DNA of 5,672 bases from contig CALJTZ010000277.1 of assembly GCA_937975655.1 (NCBI GenBank), positions 1 through 5,672 on the forward strand, in the 5' to 3' direction. Shown here piece after piece: positions 4,856-5,672 of the stretch (position 1 is its first letter; every line of letters begins with the position of its first letter). Both the position numbers and the translations under genes were made by a program. The DNA is from an uncultured Synechococcus sp. Lineage in GTDB: Bacteria; Cyanobacteriota; Cyanobacteriia; PCC-6307; Cyanobiaceae. Below the pieces are notes generated by a model. That model saw only the letters and a program-made list of their open reading frames with translations. It searched no databases and had not been told where the DNA came from.

Positions 4856-5568
4856 GCCTCTGCAGCCTGCGCATCGACGACCATGAGGTGGCAATCGCGG
4901 CGGGCTCCACCGTGCTGCAGGCGGCACGGGAGGCGAGTGTCGCCATCCCCACCCTCTGTTTCCTCGAGGGGCTGTCGGCGGTGGCGGCCTGCCGCATGTG
5001 CCTGGTGGAGGTGAGCGGCAGCGACACACTCCTGCCGGCCTGCATCACCCGCGTGCAGGAGGGAATGCAGGTGCACACCGCAACCCCGCGCCTGCAGGAC
5101 ATCCGCCGCACGCTGATCGAGCTGCTGTTCACCGAGGGCAACCACGTGTGTGCCATCTGCGTGGCCAACGGCCATTGCGAACTGCAGAACCTGGCGGTGG
5201 AGGTGGGGATGGACCACAGCCGCCTGCCCTATCGCTTCCCCGATCGCCCTGTGGATCTCTCCCACCCGCTGTTCGGGCTTGATCACAACCGCTGCGTGCT
5301 CTGCACCCGCTGCGTGCGCGTCTGCGACGAGGTGGAAGGGGCCCACGTATGGGATGTGGGCTGGCGCGGCGAACACTGCCGGATCATTGCCGGGCTCGAA
5401 GAACCCTGGGGTGCCGTGGAGGCCTGCACCCACTGCGGCAAATGCGTGGAGGTGTGCCCCACCGGCGCCCTGTTCCACAGGGGGGACACCACCGAGGAAA
5501 AGCACAGCGACCCCGCACGGCTCCAGGCACTGATGCAGGCCCGCCAGCAGCAGCGATGGAACCCGTGA
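4852..5568 (+). CDS. hoxU: Bidirectional [NiFe]-hydrogenase diaphorase subunit HoxU
   Basis: This 238-residue protein resembles the N-terminal FeS part of NuoG and is of usual HoxU length. Residues 1-75 form a plant-ferredoxin-like [2Fe-2S] domain with C36, C47, C50 and C64. The His/Cys-type [4Fe-4S] segment is at 98-109 (H98, C100, C103, C109) in NHVCAICVANGHCELQ. Two further [4Fe-4S] sites follow in a 2x4Fe ferredoxin-like domain: CVLCTRCVRVC (C148, C151, C154, C158) and CTHCGKCVEVC (C192, C195, C198, C202), the last followed by PTGAL. HoxU relays electrons between HoxF and the hydrogenase subunits HoxY/HoxH. Its start overlaps the hoxF stop as ATGA. Its 3' end overlaps hoxY by 13 bp if hoxY uses its ATG. 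The last 25 or so residues are Gln/Arg-rich and poorly conserved. Confidence 0.97.
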   Translation: MSLCSLRIDDHEVAIAAGSTVLQAAREASVAIPTLCFLEGLSAVAACRMCLVEVSGSDTLLPACITRVQEGMQVHTATPRLQDIRRTLIELLFTEGNHVCAICVANGHCELQNLAVEVGMDHSRLPYRFPDRPVDLSHPLFGLDHNRCVLCTRCVRVCDEVEGAHVWDVGWRGEHCRIIAGLEEPWGAVEACTHCGKCVEVCPTGALFHRGDTTEEKHSDPARLQALMQARQQQRWNP

Positions 5569-5672
5569 GCCCAACACGTCCCCGCAGACAACGGCTGGCC
5601 ACGGTGTGGCTGGCGGGCTGCTCCGGTTGCCACATGTCGTTTCTCGACCTCGACGAGTGGCTGCTGGAACTC
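5556..5672 (+). CDS. hoxY: [NiFe]-hydrogenase small subunit HoxY (N-terminal part, runs off right edge)
   Basis: Thirty-nine codons are present. The hallmark is ATVWLAGCSGCHMSFLDLDEW, with C22 and C25 as the first two ligands of the proximal [4Fe-4S] cluster next to the Ni-Fe site. HoxY pairs with the catalytic large subunit HoxH, expected just downstream but not visible here. There is no twin-arginine signal peptide, which fits a cytoplasmic enzyme. The start is uncertain: ATG 5556 overlaps hoxU by 13 bp, and GTG 5565 would overlap by 4 bp like the two upstream junctions. Neither has a well-spaced Shine-Dalgarno. The 8-12 basic residues before ATVWLAG are not conserved in what I recall of the family. 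Confidence 0.95.
   Translation, partial: MEPVSPTRPRRQRLATVWLAGCSGCHMSFLDLDEWLLEL

Noticed and set aside
3236..5029. 597-codon open frame on the minus strand opposite hoxF and hoxU
   Set aside because: It lies entirely antisense to genes with conserved FeS and FMN motifs; its Gly/Ala/His-rich, motif-free product is what biased codons in GC-rich genes give on the other strand.
4819..5577. 252-codon minus-strand frame opposite hoxU
   Set aside because: Same composition shadow; no domain or ribosome-binding site seen.

Overview
The window looks like chromosome from a GC-rich unicellular picocyanobacterium, most likely of the Synechococcus/Cyanobium group. The grounds are a contiguous bidirectional [NiFe]-hydrogenase cluster in the cyanobacterial order hoxE-hoxF-hoxU-hoxY, a DUF4912 protein of cyanobacterial type, a singleton Nif11-like protein, a SepF-type protein and short intergenic gaps. 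Species-level placement is inference, and no mobile element, RNA gene or CRISPR array was seen.

Left part (1-1679): the 5' part of a minus-strand glutathione S-transferase-like gene with a CPYC thioredoxin-fold active site runs off the left edge. It is divergent from a plus-strand DUF4912 gene (687-1679). The 145-bp gap between them holds short repeats but no promoter I would defend.

Middle part (1680-2846): a 219-bp gap is followed by an unrecognised 66-residue protein (1899-2099), a 74-residue Nif11-like protein (2201-2425) and a convergent minus-strand gene for a minimal, 88-residue SepF-domain protein (2431-2697). The Nif11-like and SepF genes end tail to tail with 5 bp between stop codons. 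The sepF-like gene and hoxE then diverge from a 149-bp region that carries the clearest dyad in the window (2733-2755).

Right part (2847-5672): hoxE, hoxF, hoxU and the start of hoxY form a tightly packed plus-strand operon. hoxE/hoxF and hoxF/hoxU overlap as ATGA, each start having a GGAG ribosome-binding site 8 nt upstream inside the preceding gene; hoxU and hoxY also overlap. HoxE, HoxF and HoxU make up the diaphorase part, exchanging electrons with NAD(P)H and/or ferredoxin-type carriers through FMN and a chain of FeS clusters. HoxY, with HoxH presumably just beyond the right edge, is the hydrogenase part. All expected cluster-ligand cysteines of HoxE, HoxF and HoxU are present, so the module looks intact. 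I found no convincing new system; the most worthwhile leads are the hox upstream dyad, the minimal SepF protein and the two small genes next to it.
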